From Herbidospora cretacea (lineage in GTDB: Bacteria; Actinomycetota; Actinomycetes; Streptosporangiales; Streptosporangiaceae): 64,000 nucleotides of DNA. The notes below the pieces were generated by a model that was given only the letters and a program-made list of their open reading frames with translations, was not told the origin of the DNA and did no database searches. The translations under genes and the position numbers were made by a program. The stretch lies in contig NZ_BBXG01000005.1 of assembly GCF_001570605.1 (NCBI RefSeq), positions 124,001-188,000 on the forward strand, written 5' to 3'. Shown here in pieces: positions 55,524 through 63,828 of the stretch (position 1 is the stretch's first letter; each line of letters opens with the position of its first letter).

Positions 55524-56538
55524 CCGGCCAATAAGGGTCGCGCAGCAGCGCGCGGCCGAGGAAGACCGCGTCGGCCTGGCCGGTGGCGACGATCCGCTCG
55601 GCCTGCTCCGGCTCGGTGATCAGCCCGACCGCCGACACCGGCACCCCCGCCTCGGCCCTGATCCGCTGCGCGAACGGCACCTGGTAGCCGGGCCCGAGCG
55701 GGATCCGCTGAGTGGCCGCGTTGCCGCCGCTCGACACGTCGATCAGGTCGACCCCGCGCGCGGCGAGCTCGGCCGCGAGCATCACGGTCTGGCCGGGGGT
55801 CCACGCCGGTTCGCCGTCGGGCAGCCAGTCGGTGGCCGAGACCCGGAAGAACAGCGGCAGGTCCTGGGGCCAGACCGCGCGCACCGCGTCGACGACCTCC
55901 AGGGCGAACCTGGCCCGGTTCTCGAACGTGCCGCCGTAGGCGTCGGTGCGGTGGTTGCTGTGCGGGGAGAGGAACTCGTGGATCAGGTAGCCGTGGGCGC
56001 CGTGGATTTCGACCACCCGGAACCCCGCCCGCAGCGCGCGTTCGGCCGAGGTGGCGAACGCCTCGACCAGCTTGCCGATCTCGGCCTGGGTCAGCTCGGC
56101 CGGGGTGGGATGGGCCTCGGAGAAGGGGATGGGGCTGGGGGCGACCGGCGTCCAGCCGTGGTCGCCGGGCCCGACCGGGCCGCCGCCGAGCCAGGGCCGG
56201 TTCGTGGACGCCTTGCGCCCGGCGTGTGCCAGCTGGATGCCGGGGATCACGCCCTGACCGGTGACGAAGCGGGCGATGCGCTCCCAGGCCTCCTCCTGCC
56301 GGTCGTTCCACAGGCCGGTGTCGGCCGGGCTGATGCGGCCCTCGGCGGAGACGGCGGTCGCCTCGGCCATCACGAGCCCCGCTCCGCCGACGGCGCGGGC
56401 GGCCAGGTGGGCGAAGTGCCAGTCGTGCGGGGCGCCGACGTCCGGGCCGTCGGTCTCGGCCGAGTACTGGCACATCGGCGACATCCAGACCCGGTTGGGG
56501 AAGGTCAGCGAACGCAACGTCAGGGGCTCGAACAGCAT
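55465..56538 (-). CDS. Old Yellow Enzyme family NADH:flavin oxidoreductase (YqjM-like)
   Basis: A 357-residue FMN-dependent TIM barrel. Signatures: LRSLTFPNRVWMSPMCQYSA (about 9-28) with the YqjM-type Cys, IQLAHAGRKAS (about 101-111), VVEIHGAHGYLIHEFLSPHS (about 176-195) and the final VAIGQ-like TGQADAVFLGRALLRDPYWP. The enzymes reduce activated C=C bonds of electrophilic compounds with NAD(P)H. It is convergent with, and overlaps, the ArsR gene. Confidence 0.93.
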   Translation of the reverse strand: MLFEPLTLRSLTFPNRVWMSPMCQYSAETDGPDVGAPHDWHFAHLAARAVGGAGLVMAEATAVSAEGRISPADTGLWNDRQEEAWERIARFVTGQGVIPGIQLAHAGRKASTNRPWLGGGPVGPGDHGWTPVAPSPIPFSEAHPTPAELTQAEIGKLVEAFATSAERALRAGFRVVEIHGAHGYLIHEFLSPHSNHRTDAYGGTFENRARFALEVVDAVRAVWPQDLPLFFRVSATDWLPDGEPAWTPGQTVMLAAELAARGVDLIDVSSGGNAATQRIPLGPGYQVPFAQRIRAEAGVPVSAVGLITEPEQAERIVATGQADAVFLGRALLRDPYWPVRASADWPAQYRRGAPSPR

Positions 56539-56608
56539 GGGGTCCTCATTCCCTCTAGTTCGAGACTCATCGTACTACGACGATCGTCGTCCTTCGAGGA
56601 ACCCGTCC

Positions 56609-57361
56609 ATGCTTGCCCCCATGACCGGATGGACCCGACATTCCACCCCCGAGTTCGCCGCCATCGCGGCCGAGCGCACGATCCTGCGCTGCGAGATCGG
56701 CTCCCGCCTCCACGGCACCTCCCTGGGCGACGCCAGTGACCGCGACGAACTGGGCATCTGCGTCGAACCGCCGGAGTATGTGATCGGGCTGCGGACCTTC
56801 GAGCAGTACATCCACCGCTCGGTGCCCGAAGGGGTGCGGTCGGGTCCGGGCGACCTCGACCTGACCGTCTACAGCCTGCGCAAATGGACGCGCCTCGCCC
56901 TCGACGGCAACCCGACCGTGCTGCTGGCCCTGTTCGCGCCGGACGCCGAGGTGACCCCGCTCGGGGCGGAGCTGCTGGCCGAGGGGCCGTCGTTCCTGCT
57001 GTCCCGGCGGGCCGGCGAGCGGTTCATCGGCTACCTGCGCGCCCAGCGGCAGCGGAGCCAGAGCGCGAAGTCGGCCGGGCACATGGTGCGGCTCGGGCTG
57101 CAGGGCGCCGAACTGCTGGAGACCGGGAGGATCACGCTGCCGATGCCCCGGCGGGACCTCGTCGTGGCCGTCCGGACCGGCGAGATCGACCGGGACGAGG
57201 CGCTCGCGATGGCCGCGCGGCTGGAGGAGCGGCTGGCCGATCTCATCCCGGTGAGCGTGCTGCCCGAGCACCCCGACGAGGCGCGGGCCGACGCGTGGCT
57301 GGTGGACGCGTACAGGAGAAGCTGGGCCGCTAGCGGCGTTCCCGCCGTACCTTCTGGGTGA
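56609..57361 (+). CDS. predicted nucleotidyltransferase (COG3541-like)
   Basis: A 250-residue protein with a polymerase-beta-like site: CEIGSRLHGTSLGDASDRDE (about 30-49), where the GS motif and the Asp pair of DRDEL are the expected metal ligands, and DLDLTVYSLRKW (about 82-93) as the later Asp-containing strand. These phage- and bacteria-encoded nucleotidyltransferases have no firm function. ATG 56609 has CGAGGA 8 bases upstream; earlier in-frame starts lie inside the Old Yellow Enzyme gene and are shadows. Its 3' end overlaps the convergent membrane gene by 32 bases. Confidence 0.85.
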   Translation: MLAPMTGWTRHSTPEFAAIAAERTILRCEIGSRLHGTSLGDASDRDELGICVEPPEYVIGLRTFEQYIHRSVPEGVRSGPGDLDLTVYSLRKWTRLALDGNPTVLLALFAPDAEVTPLGAELLAEGPSFLLSRRAGERFIGYLRAQRQRSQSAKSAGHMVRLGLQGAELLETGRITLPMPRRDLVVAVRTGEIDRDEALAMAARLEERLADLIPVSVLPEHPDEARADAWLVDAYRRSWAASGVPAVPSG

Positions 57362-58174
57362 CGTCGACCGCCACGATCAGCAGGGTGCCGGCGAGGACGT
57401 ACCACTTGATCTCGTCGACTCTCATCTCCTCGGCGAACACGCGGCCGGTGGCCAGGGCCAGGGTCAGCGCCACCGCGAGCACCAGGTCGAACCCGATGGC
57501 CACGCGCCGGGTCAGGCGGTCCCAGCGGCCGTGGGCGATGACGACGGCGTACAGGACCAGGGAGGCGACCAGCAGCGCCAGGACCACGACCGCTCTCGGC
57601 CCGAGGAAGGCCGGGTCGTAGTCGAGCCAGGGGAACACGTCACCCGGGTTGACCAGGGCGATCGTGCCGCAGACGTAGAAGATCCAGGCGGCGGCGTGGC
57701 CCAGCCGGTTGATCTCGTCGGACTCGGGCGGGCGCGGCTTCCACCGCGCCGTCCCGGGCCATCTCCTTCTCGTGTACGCCCCCAGCGCGAACACGGTGAC
57801 CAGCATGCCTGGCCACCACAGCGACGCGATGGCGACGTCGAACCACCAGGTCAGGAGCGGGTGGGGCCGGGCTCCAGGGCGACCGACACCGCGCCGAGCA
57901 CCCAGATGACCGCCAGGCCGCCCGCCGACCAGTGGAGGAACCGGCGCGTGTCGGCCGGGTCGAGCACCACGAGGGGCGGCCGGTAGCGGGCGGCGGCCTC
58001 CTCGGGGCGGCCGAAGGCGTCGATCACCCGGCGGGCGTCGGCCGGGTCGGCGCGGTCGCCCAGTTCGTCCAGAAGAATGGATCTGAGTTCGGCGGCCACG
58101 TCGCCGCGCTGGCGGCGCGGCAGCCGTTTCGCGACGTCGGCCACATAGGTGTCGATGAGTTCGGCGGCGTTCAT
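57330..58174 (-). pseudogene. HAAS-domain membrane protein gene with a single-base frameshift
   Basis: ATG 58174 opens a frame with a HAAS-like helical domain (MNAAELIDTYVADVAKRLPR, then RQRGDVAAELRSILLDELGD) and one transmembrane helix, stopping at TGA 57851. A different frame from about 57870 continues the same protein (LLTWWFDVAIASLWWPGMLV and more helices) to the stop at 57330. One missing C in the run near 57860-57870 would join LEPGP to HPLLTWW and give a protein of about 280 residues. PadR-regulated membrane proteins of this layout are common in actinomycetes. It overlaps padR by ATGA. Broken gene, sequence error or recoding cannot be separated here. Confidence 0.75.
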
Positions 58175-58488
58175 GAGGCCCCTTCACCGTCGAGGAGTTC
58201 GTCCATGGTGGCGGTGAGACCCCGCCAGGTGCGGGCCAGCCGGGTGTAGAGGGCCCGGCCGTCGTCGCTCAGCGTGTAGTAGCGGCGGGGTGAGCCGCCG
58301 TCGGTGCGCCACTCGCTGACCAGCGTGCCCTGGCTCTCCAGGCGGCGCAGCAGTGGGTAGAGCGTGCCTTCCTCGATCGCCATGCCCTGCTCGGCCAGGG
58401 CCTGACGCAGTTCGTAGCCGTAGCGGAACGCCTTCAGCTGGGAGAGGACCGCCAGCACGATCACGCCACGCCGCAGTTCGAGTTCCAT
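58171..58488 (-). CDS. PadR-family transcriptional regulator
   Basis: A 105-residue PadR regulator: ELRRGVIVLAVLSQLKAFRY (about 3-22), EEGTLYPLLRRLESQGTLVS (about 39-58) and SPRRYYTLSDDGRALYTRLA. ATG 58488 has GGAG 6 bases upstream, and its operator and promoter are visible just before it. It is translationally coupled to the HAAS-domain membrane gene that it most likely represses together with itself. The extra 31 codons to 58581 are not PadR-like. Confidence 0.93.
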   Translation of the reverse strand: MELELRRGVIVLAVLSQLKAFRYGYELRQALAEQGMAIEEGTLYPLLRRLESQGTLVSEWRTDGGSPRRYYTLSDDGRALYTRLARTWRGLTATMDELLDGEGAS

Positions 58489-58497
58489 GATGCTCCA

Positions 58498-58527
58498 CAC
58501 AGTACTGTGCACCGCACAGTACGACAA
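58498..58527 (-). promoter_or_regulatory. autoregulated padR promoter with palindromic operator
   Basis: Minus-strand -35 TTGTCG (58522-58527), a 17-base spacer and -10 TACTGT (58499-58504). The -10 lies within the perfect 12-bp palindrome CACAGTACTGTG (58498-58509), and a second half-site CACAGTAC follows about 6 bases on. This is the type of dyad bound by PadR proteins. Confidence 0.75.
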
Positions 58528-58538
58528 GCGCGCTTTCC

Positions 58539-58568
58539 TTGAGGCCATGATCATCCGACCGGTAGAGT
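58539..58568 (+). promoter_or_regulatory. promoter candidate for the TetR gene
   Basis: TTGAGG (58539-58544), an 18-base spacer and TAGAGT (58563-58568), with the gene's ATG at 58605. Confidence 0.4.
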
Positions 58569-58604
58569 CGGCCGGGTACATCCCCCTGACCAGGAGAGCG
58601 CGCG

Positions 58605-59198
58605 ATGGTCACCGACGTGCCGGGCCCGGCCACGCCGGACCTGCTCCGCAAGGACCAGCGGGAACGCCGTGCCCGCATCGTCAGGGCCGGCCTGCGCAGC
58701 CTGTCGGGGAGCGACTACGACAAGGTGAAGGTCTCCGACCTGGCCCGCGACGCCGAGGTCGCGCTCGGCACCCTCTACCGCTACTTCGCCTCGAAGGAGC
58801 ACCTGTTCGCGGCGGTCTTCGCCGAGTGGCAGGACGGCCTGCGGCGCGACCTCGGCCGCCTCCCCCCGGCGGAGGGCACCGAGGGCGAGCGCCTGCGGTC
58901 CGTCCTGCACCACGCGATCCGCGCGTTCCAGGCCGAGCCGCAGTTCTACCGGCTGATGATCGTCCTGCAGACCACCGGCGACCCCCACGCCGCCGAGATC
59001 TACACCCCCCTCGACGACCTGCTCGCCGACGTCATGCGATCGGCCGTCGAGGGCGCGGACGAGACCGTCGTGTCGACCCTGCGCGCCGTCGCCGACCAGG
59101 GGTTACGCGCCTGGATCATGGGCCGCCGGCCCATCCAGGCGGTCCACCGCGCCGTCGACGACACCCTGAACCTGATCACTCAGCCGCGCGAGGCGTAG
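58605..59198 (+). CDS. TetR-family transcriptional regulator
   Basis: A 197-residue regulator with an N-terminal TetR helix-turn-helix (RRARIVRAGLRSLSGSDYDK, VKVSDLARDAEVALGTLYRY and FASKEHLFAAVF, about 24-76). The C-terminal ligand domain resembles the KstR2-type group (AIRAFQAEPQFYRLMIVLQT). Targets are unknown; in actinomycetes such regulators often control lipid or sterol genes, but none adjoins. AGGAG lies 8 bases before ATG 58605. It is divergent from padR and overlaps the convergent secreted-protein gene by 19 bases. Confidence 0.9.
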   Translation: MVTDVPGPATPDLLRKDQRERRARIVRAGLRSLSGSDYDKVKVSDLARDAEVALGTLYRYFASKEHLFAAVFAEWQDGLRRDLGRLPPAEGTEGERLRSVLHHAIRAFQAEPQFYRLMIVLQTTGDPHAAEIYTPLDDLLADVMRSAVEGADETVVSTLRAVADQGLRAWIMGRRPIQAVHRAVDDTLNLITQPREA

Positions 59199-59788
59199 AC
59201 CTTCTTGACCTTGGCCACGGCCTTCTTGGCGTTCTTCACCGTCGTCGGCCACGTCGGGTCGCCCTTGCCCGTCTGGCCCTGATAGACGACCACCGCGCTC
59301 TTGTACGCCACCACCACGAACTCCGACACGTAGGTCTCGCGCCCCTGCCCCGCCCAGGGGATGTGGTCGAAGGTGATCTCGAAGGCGTAGGTCGCGTCCC
59401 CCAGGTTGGCGACCTTTTTCCGCTTGAACGAGCTCCCGCCCCGGAACCCCTCCAGCCCGTCACAGGCCGGCCCGACCTTGGCGGCGGCCGCCTTCAGCGT
59501 CTTGATCGTGGCCGCGTTCCCCGTGAAGACCTGCTGGAGCGCGGCCACCTTCCCGATCGTCCACGCCGTCGGCCGCTTGCCGCCGAACGCGGCGTCGTAG
59601 GCCTTGAGCGCGTCCATGCAGCGCGCATTGTCGACGCGGAACATGGACAGGAACCCGCCGTCCAGGTCCCTCACGAGCACCGCCGTCCCCTTGCCGAAGT
59701 CCTTCTCGGTGAGCAGCGCCTTCTTGATCTCCGCCGCGGACAGCGGCGCGACCGCCAGCGCGCCCGCCAGGACCAGTGCCGTGATCAT
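59180..59788 (-). CDS. secreted hypothetical protein (PknH-sensor-like)
   Basis: A 202-residue exported protein with a short signal (MITALVLAGALAVAPLSAAE). The mature part begins IKKALLTEKDFGKGTAVLVR, has conserved-looking cysteines (ARCMDAL and PACDGLEG, a probable disulfide) and ends with VVAYKSAVVVYQGQTGKGDP. This pattern resembles the extracellular sensor-like domains of mycobacterial PknH and similar actinobacterial lipoproteins, but there is no lipobox. Function unknown. Confidence 0.75.
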   Translation of the reverse strand: MITALVLAGALAVAPLSAAEIKKALLTEKDFGKGTAVLVRDLDGGFLSMFRVDNARCMDALKAYDAAFGGKRPTAWTIGKVAALQQVFTGNAATIKTLKAAAAKVGPACDGLEGFRGGSSFKRKKVANLGDATYAFEITFDHIPWAGQGRETYVSEFVVVAYKSAVVVYQGQTGKGDPTWPTTVKNAKKAVAKVKKVYASRG

Positions 59789-59917
59789 GTGTGACTCCTC
59801 GCGTGGGGGGTGATGCGAGGACGCTAGTGACGCACCGGCACCATGATCAACGAACTACGCGAAACCTTCACACTTTCCCCACGGTGCGTGGGCGGGCGCG
59901 TGGCCCGGCGGGTGGCG

Positions 59918-60481
59918 ATGCCCCACACTGGGCACGTGCGCCACGAATATTGCCTGAACTGCGACGCCGAGACGGTCGAGACGTTCACCGAGTCCGGCCG
60001 CATCCACTGCCGCTGCACCACCTGCGGCCAGGTCGCCGACCGCTCGCTCGTCGTCGACACCGCGCTCCGGATGTGGCACGAGACGGCCGGGGTCTTCGTC
60101 CGCGACCCGTCCGGGCGCTTCCTGTTCTTCAACCGGATCGCCTTCCCCTACGCCCTCACGATCCCGGCGGGGCACGTCGAGCAGGGCGAGGCGCCGGAGG
60201 TGAGCGCGGCCCGGGAGTTGGAGGAGGAGACCGGGCTGCGGGCCCTCACCCTGTCGCTGGTCGCCACCGAGCCGATCGACGGCGACCAGTGCCGGCGGGG
60301 GGCCGACGGGCACGTCTGGCACACCTACCTGACGACGGTGAGCACCGAGCCGCCGGTCGCGCTCGACGAGGGTGAGGGCGACGTCTACCAGTGGCTGACC
60401 CTGGCCGAGGCGAAGGAGCAGCCGCTGACGTTCGCCGCCCGCCACCTGGTCGAACGCCACGAGGACCGGCTCATGGCCTGA
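59918..60481 (+). CDS. NUDIX hydrolase with N-terminal zinc ribbon
   Basis: About 187 residues. The N-terminus has a zinc-ribbon-like set of cysteines (YCLNCDAE and CRCTTCGQVADRS), followed by a NUDIX domain with a complete Nudix box, GHVEQGEAPEVSAARELEEE then TGL. Such proteins hydrolyse nucleoside diphosphates linked to another group; the substrate is not evident. I use ATG 59918; GTG 59936 just before the zinc ribbon is also possible, and ATG 59843 is less likely. It ends 14 bases from the convergent deaminase-like gene. Confidence 0.88.
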   Translation: MPHTGHVRHEYCLNCDAETVETFTESGRIHCRCTTCGQVADRSLVVDTALRMWHETAGVFVRDPSGRFLFFNRIAFPYALTIPAGHVEQGEAPEVSAARELEEETGLRALTLSLVATEPIDGDQCRRGADGHVWHTYLTTVSTEPPVALDEGEGDVYQWLTLAEAKEQPLTFAARHLVERHEDRLMA

Positions 60482-60494
60482 GCCCCCGGCGGGC

Positions 60495-62663
60495 CTACTT
60501 CTTGCGTGGTCTGCCCTTCGGCTTCGCCGGCCGCTTCGCCGTGCCGGTGGACTTCCGGCGGCCGAAGCCGGTGCCCCTGGGCGCCGGGCGGGTCTGCTCC
60601 TCGTCCCCGGAGCTGCCGTCGGGCTGGTCGCGCTGAACGGGGGTGCGGCTGCGGGCGCGGGAGGGGACCGGGCGGCTCGGCGGGGAGGCGTCCCGGGGTT
60701 CCTTCTGGCTCCTGCGCCGGGGTGGCGGGGAATCGTCCCGGCGGACGCGGTCTCTCCCCCGGCCCTCGAAGGTGATCTTCTTCTTCCTCGGGCGACCGGG
60801 GCCCCGCTTCTTCCTGGCCGGTGGGTCGTCGCCGCTGGAGGCGGTCTTGCGGCGCTTGGCGGTCTTCGGCTTCTTCTTCTTGAGTTTCAGCGGCGTCGCA
60901 GAACGGCCGCGTTTGCGCGGCTGCGGGTCCTCGTCGTCGTCGCTGCCCGCCTCGTCGTCGGCCTCGTCGGGCTCCTCGTAGTAGCTGTCCCACAGGTCGA
61001 ACTCGATGCCTGACTCGTCCTCGCTGGAGACGTAACCGGACTCCTGCTGGCCCTCGGCGGTGAAGTCGGTGATGGCCTTGATGACGGCGCCCCGTTTGCG
61101 GGGGTCGGCGATGGCGTCCGCCAGCGCCTTCTCGCGGGTGTTCCGCTTGCTCGGGACCGGGTTGATCTGCAGGTAGGCGCGGAGCACCGACGGGTTCGTG
61201 AGCGAGACGGGGGCGGGCCAGCCCGAGGCGTAGGTCTTCAGGTGGGTGCCGGTGGCGGGGAGCTTGAGGCCCTTCCTCTCCAGCGCCTTCATCATGAGCC
61301 AGCACTTGAAGCAGCACAGCTTCGAGATGCCGATGGCGAGCTTCGCGTGGGTGACCCGGCGGGTCAGCTTGGCCCGTTCGCCGCTTTCGAGCTTGAGCGT
61401 GAGCGCTCGGGCGACCTTGTCGCCGCCCCGGTCGTCGTCGTCGGACTCCCCCGCCTCCTCGCCGAGCTCCGCGGTCCGTCGCCGCAGCATGACGTCGGCC
61501 GCCTGCGTCTCGGCGTGGACCTTGAACTTCCCGGCCGTGTGGGCGAGCACCCGCAGGTCGTCCCACTGCCGGTCCAGGTCGGCCAGGAACACGAGCGTCT
61601 TGCGCAGCCGCCGCTCGGCGGCCTTCAGCACCGCACCGTCGATCCGCTGCCCGCTCTTGATGCGCTGTTCGAGCTTCTGGCCCGCCATGTCGCGGAAGAG
61701 CTGGTTGATCAGCTCCTCCGCCTCCTCGGCCCCGGCCGTGGCCGCCTCGAACAGCCGCTGGAAGTCACGGGTCAGGCGGGCGTCGGGACGGTTGGCGAAC
61801 AGCCGGATGTCGTTGCTCATCACCTGGACGACCGCGACGCACTCCCGGCTCGCCTTCAGGTTGGCCAGCACCCACGCGAGCCGGTCGAGCTGACGCTGCT
61901 CCGGGGTGTCGATCTCCGCCCCGGCCTCCTGCTTCCCGAGGACCACCGACAGCTGCTTGCGGGTGTGGTCCTCGATGGTGGTGTTCAGCCGGACCTGCGA
62001 CAGCGCGGGCCGGTCGGTCTCCGGGTCACCGAAGATCTTCAGCCCGGCGTGGCGGGAGAACTCCTTGTCGTAGTCGCCGAAGTCCCGGCCGGTCTCCTCG
62101 TAGAAGCCCTGGATCTCCTTCTCGACCTCCTCGTCGCCGTCCATGACGTGGCCGACGACGGTGCTGGCCAGGATCTTGTCCGGGGTCGGGTCGTCGTCGT
62201 GTCCGAGCAGCACGCCGAAGGCGTTCCAGACGTCCTCGTCGTCCTTCTCGGACAGATCGCCGACCGCCGTCAGCAGTTCGGGGGCGGTGGTGGCCGGGCT
62301 GATCCCGTGCACGTTCTTGTACCAGGCCTGCAGCCCCTTGCCCGGCCCGACGTCCTTGACGCCCCACGCCTTGACGAGCCGTCTGGCGGTCGGGTGCTTC
62401 TTCCTCAGACGGCTGCGGAAGACCTCGAGACCGTCCTCCCGGATGGCCTGCAGGTCGGCGTCGGCCTGCTTGCGCGGCCGCTTGACGACCACCTCGTCGA
62501 CGTCCTCGTCGACGTCGGCCTCGCTGCCGGACTCCTCCTCGTTCTCCTCGGCCTCGTCGGCGAGCGGCTCCGGGGGCGGCTCCCCGGCGAGGCGGCCGGA
62601 CCTTCGGAGGGGTAAGGCGGGCGAGGGTCTCTCGGATTCCTTCTTCTTGCGTTTCCCGAACAC
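60495..62663 (-). CDS. OTT_1508-like deaminase-domain protein with AT-hook-like tails
   Basis: A 722-residue protein of unusual build. It has a basic start (FGKRKKKESERP), an acidic stretch (EENEEESGSEADVDEDVDEV), a helical region (about 80-370) and a deaminase-like core: H383-A-E385 in FKVHAETQAADVM and the zinc pair C451-x2-C454 in SKLCCFKCWLMMKAL, with THLKTYASGWPAP after it. This HAE plus CxxC order is that of the cytidine-deaminase fold, and the surrounding motifs resemble the OTT_1508-like family. The last 170 residues are disordered and very basic with two GRPRKK AT-hook-like motifs. No signal peptide. GTG 62663 follows GGGAGGG. I infer a nucleic-acid-binding deaminase; activity is unproven. 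Confidence 0.75.
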   Translation of the reverse strand: MFGKRKKKESERPSPALPLRRSGRLAGEPPPEPLADEAEENEEESGSEADVDEDVDEVVVKRPRKQADADLQAIREDGLEVFRSRLRKKHPTARRLVKAWGVKDVGPGKGLQAWYKNVHGISPATTAPELLTAVGDLSEKDDEDVWNAFGVLLGHDDDPTPDKILASTVVGHVMDGDEEVEKEIQGFYEETGRDFGDYDKEFSRHAGLKIFGDPETDRPALSQVRLNTTIEDHTRKQLSVVLGKQEAGAEIDTPEQRQLDRLAWVLANLKASRECVAVVQVMSNDIRLFANRPDARLTRDFQRLFEAATAGAEEAEELINQLFRDMAGQKLEQRIKSGQRIDGAVLKAAERRLRKTLVFLADLDRQWDDLRVLAHTAGKFKVHAETQAADVMLRRRTAELGEEAGESDDDDRGGDKVARALTLKLESGERAKLTRRVTHAKLAIGISKLCCFKCWLMMKALERKGLKLPATGTHLKTYASGWPAPVSLTNPSVLRAYLQINPVPSKRNTREKALADAIADPRKRGAVIKAITDFTAEGQQESGYVSSEDESGIEFDLWDSYYEEPDEADDEAGSDDDEDPQPRKRGRSATPLKLKKKKPKTAKRRKTASSGDDPPARKKRGPGRPRKKKITFEGRGRDRVRRDDSPPPRRRSQKEPRDASPPSRPVPSRARSRTPVQRDQPDGSSGDEEQTRPAPRGTGFGRRKSTGTAKRPAKPKGRPRKK

Positions 62664-62731
62664 CGACGCCCTCCCACACTGCCGGAATGGAACGTGCCAG
62701 ACCGTCACGATGCCGGGACTCCAGGAGGTCG

Positions 62732-63757
62732 TCAAGGCCCGACTTCCGCCCGCGCCACCCGGCGGGCCGGTAGGTCGGTCAGCCAGGGCGGGAGGACCCT
62801 GTCGGCGAGGAGGCAGGCGGCGACCAGGGCCGTGGTCGCCAGGGCCGGGTAGAGCGCGGCGACGACCAGCGGCGACGGGCCCAGCAGGGGTGACACGCCG
62901 GTGTGCAGGAGGGCCAGGAGCGGCATGTGGATCACGTAGATCGGGAGGGTGCGGCGGCCCAGCCAGGCCAGGCCCTCACCGATCAGGGCGACCCGGCCCA
63001 GCAGCGGGGTCACCGACAGGCCGGAGACCAGGGCCAGCAGGGAGACCAGGGTCCACACGGTCGGGACGCGCTGGGCCGACAGCAGGAGCATGGCGGCGAG
63101 CGCGGTCGCGTACAGGAGACCGACGGCTCCGGCGCGGCGCCAGGTTGTGGACTCCGCGAGGCGTTCGGCCCAGGGGCGCAGGTGCAGGCCCAGGAGGAAG
63201 AAGACGAAGTTCTGCAGCAGCGAGCCGCGGTTTCCCGGGGTGTCGAACACGCCGGCGGCGGTGACGACGGCCAGCAGGGCCGCCGCGCCCAGGACGACGG
63301 GGACCGGAATCCGGGTCAGCAGTTTGGCCGCCGTGAAGTAGAGGGCCAGGGCGTACAGGTACCAGAGGTTCGGCGGGGTGACGAGGAACTGCTCGGCGAA
63401 CTCGCCGACACCGCGGGCGCTCAGGGTGTCGAACTCCGGGGTGAACCAGAAGACCGCGGTGTGGACGATCATCCAGGCCAGATAGAGGTAGAGGAACTTC
63501 GCCACCCTCGATCGGACGACCTCCCGCCACGGCCTCCGGTGGGCGCTCAGGGCGAACATGCCCGAGATGGCGAAGAACAGCGGCATGCGTAAGGTCATCA
63601 GCGCGTCGCCGAAGACGCCCCACAGCGCCGGGAACGGGCCCGCCGACGTCCACTCGATCCGCAGGTAGCTCTTGTTGACCGTGTGCCACAGCACCACGAG
63701 CAGAATGCAGACGCCCTTGGCCACATCGGCCCACACCGCCCGCTGCAGGGTCTCCAT
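62732..63757 (-). CDS. acyltransferase-3 family membrane protein
   Basis: A 341-residue integral membrane protein with about ten helices of the acyltransferase_3/OpgC-like family. The opening WADVAKGVCILLVVLWHTVN carries the usual early His (WHT), followed by LRMPLFFAISGMFAL (about 56-70) with the typical F-SG motif. The end has LPIYVIHMPLLALLH. Such proteins O-acylate cell-surface glycans or small molecules. ATG 63757 is preferred since GAGAGGA lies 10 bases upstream; GTG 63766 would add three residues but overlaps a hairpin arm. Confidence 0.88.
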   Translation of the reverse strand: METLQRAVWADVAKGVCILLVVLWHTVNKSYLRIEWTSAGPFPALWGVFGDALMTLRMPLFFAISGMFALSAHRRPWREVVRSRVAKFLYLYLAWMIVHTAVFWFTPEFDTLSARGVGEFAEQFLVTPPNLWYLYALALYFTAAKLLTRIPVPVVLGAAALLAVVTAAGVFDTPGNRGSLLQNFVFFLLGLHLRPWAERLAESTTWRRAGAVGLLYATALAAMLLLSAQRVPTVWTLVSLLALVSGLSVTPLLGRVALIGEGLAWLGRRTLPIYVIHMPLLALLHTGVSPLLGPSPLVVAALYPALATTALVAACLLADRVLPPWLTDLPARRVARAEVGP

Positions 63758-63763
63758 CTCCGT

Positions 63764-63810
63764 CACGTCCTCTCACGCCGGGAGGCTCACTCTCCGCGTG
63801 AGAGGACGTG
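63764..63810. repeat. perfect 15-bp inverted repeat
   Basis: CACGTCCTCTCACGC (63764-63778) and its exact complement at 63796-63810, loop of 17 bases. On the minus strand it follows the stop of the partial gene and precedes the acyltransferase, and one arm contains the latter's ribosome-binding site. It may be a terminator, a regulator site or a hairpin that masks translation. Confidence 0.75.
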
Positions 63811-63828
63811 ACGACGGTGACGGAATCC

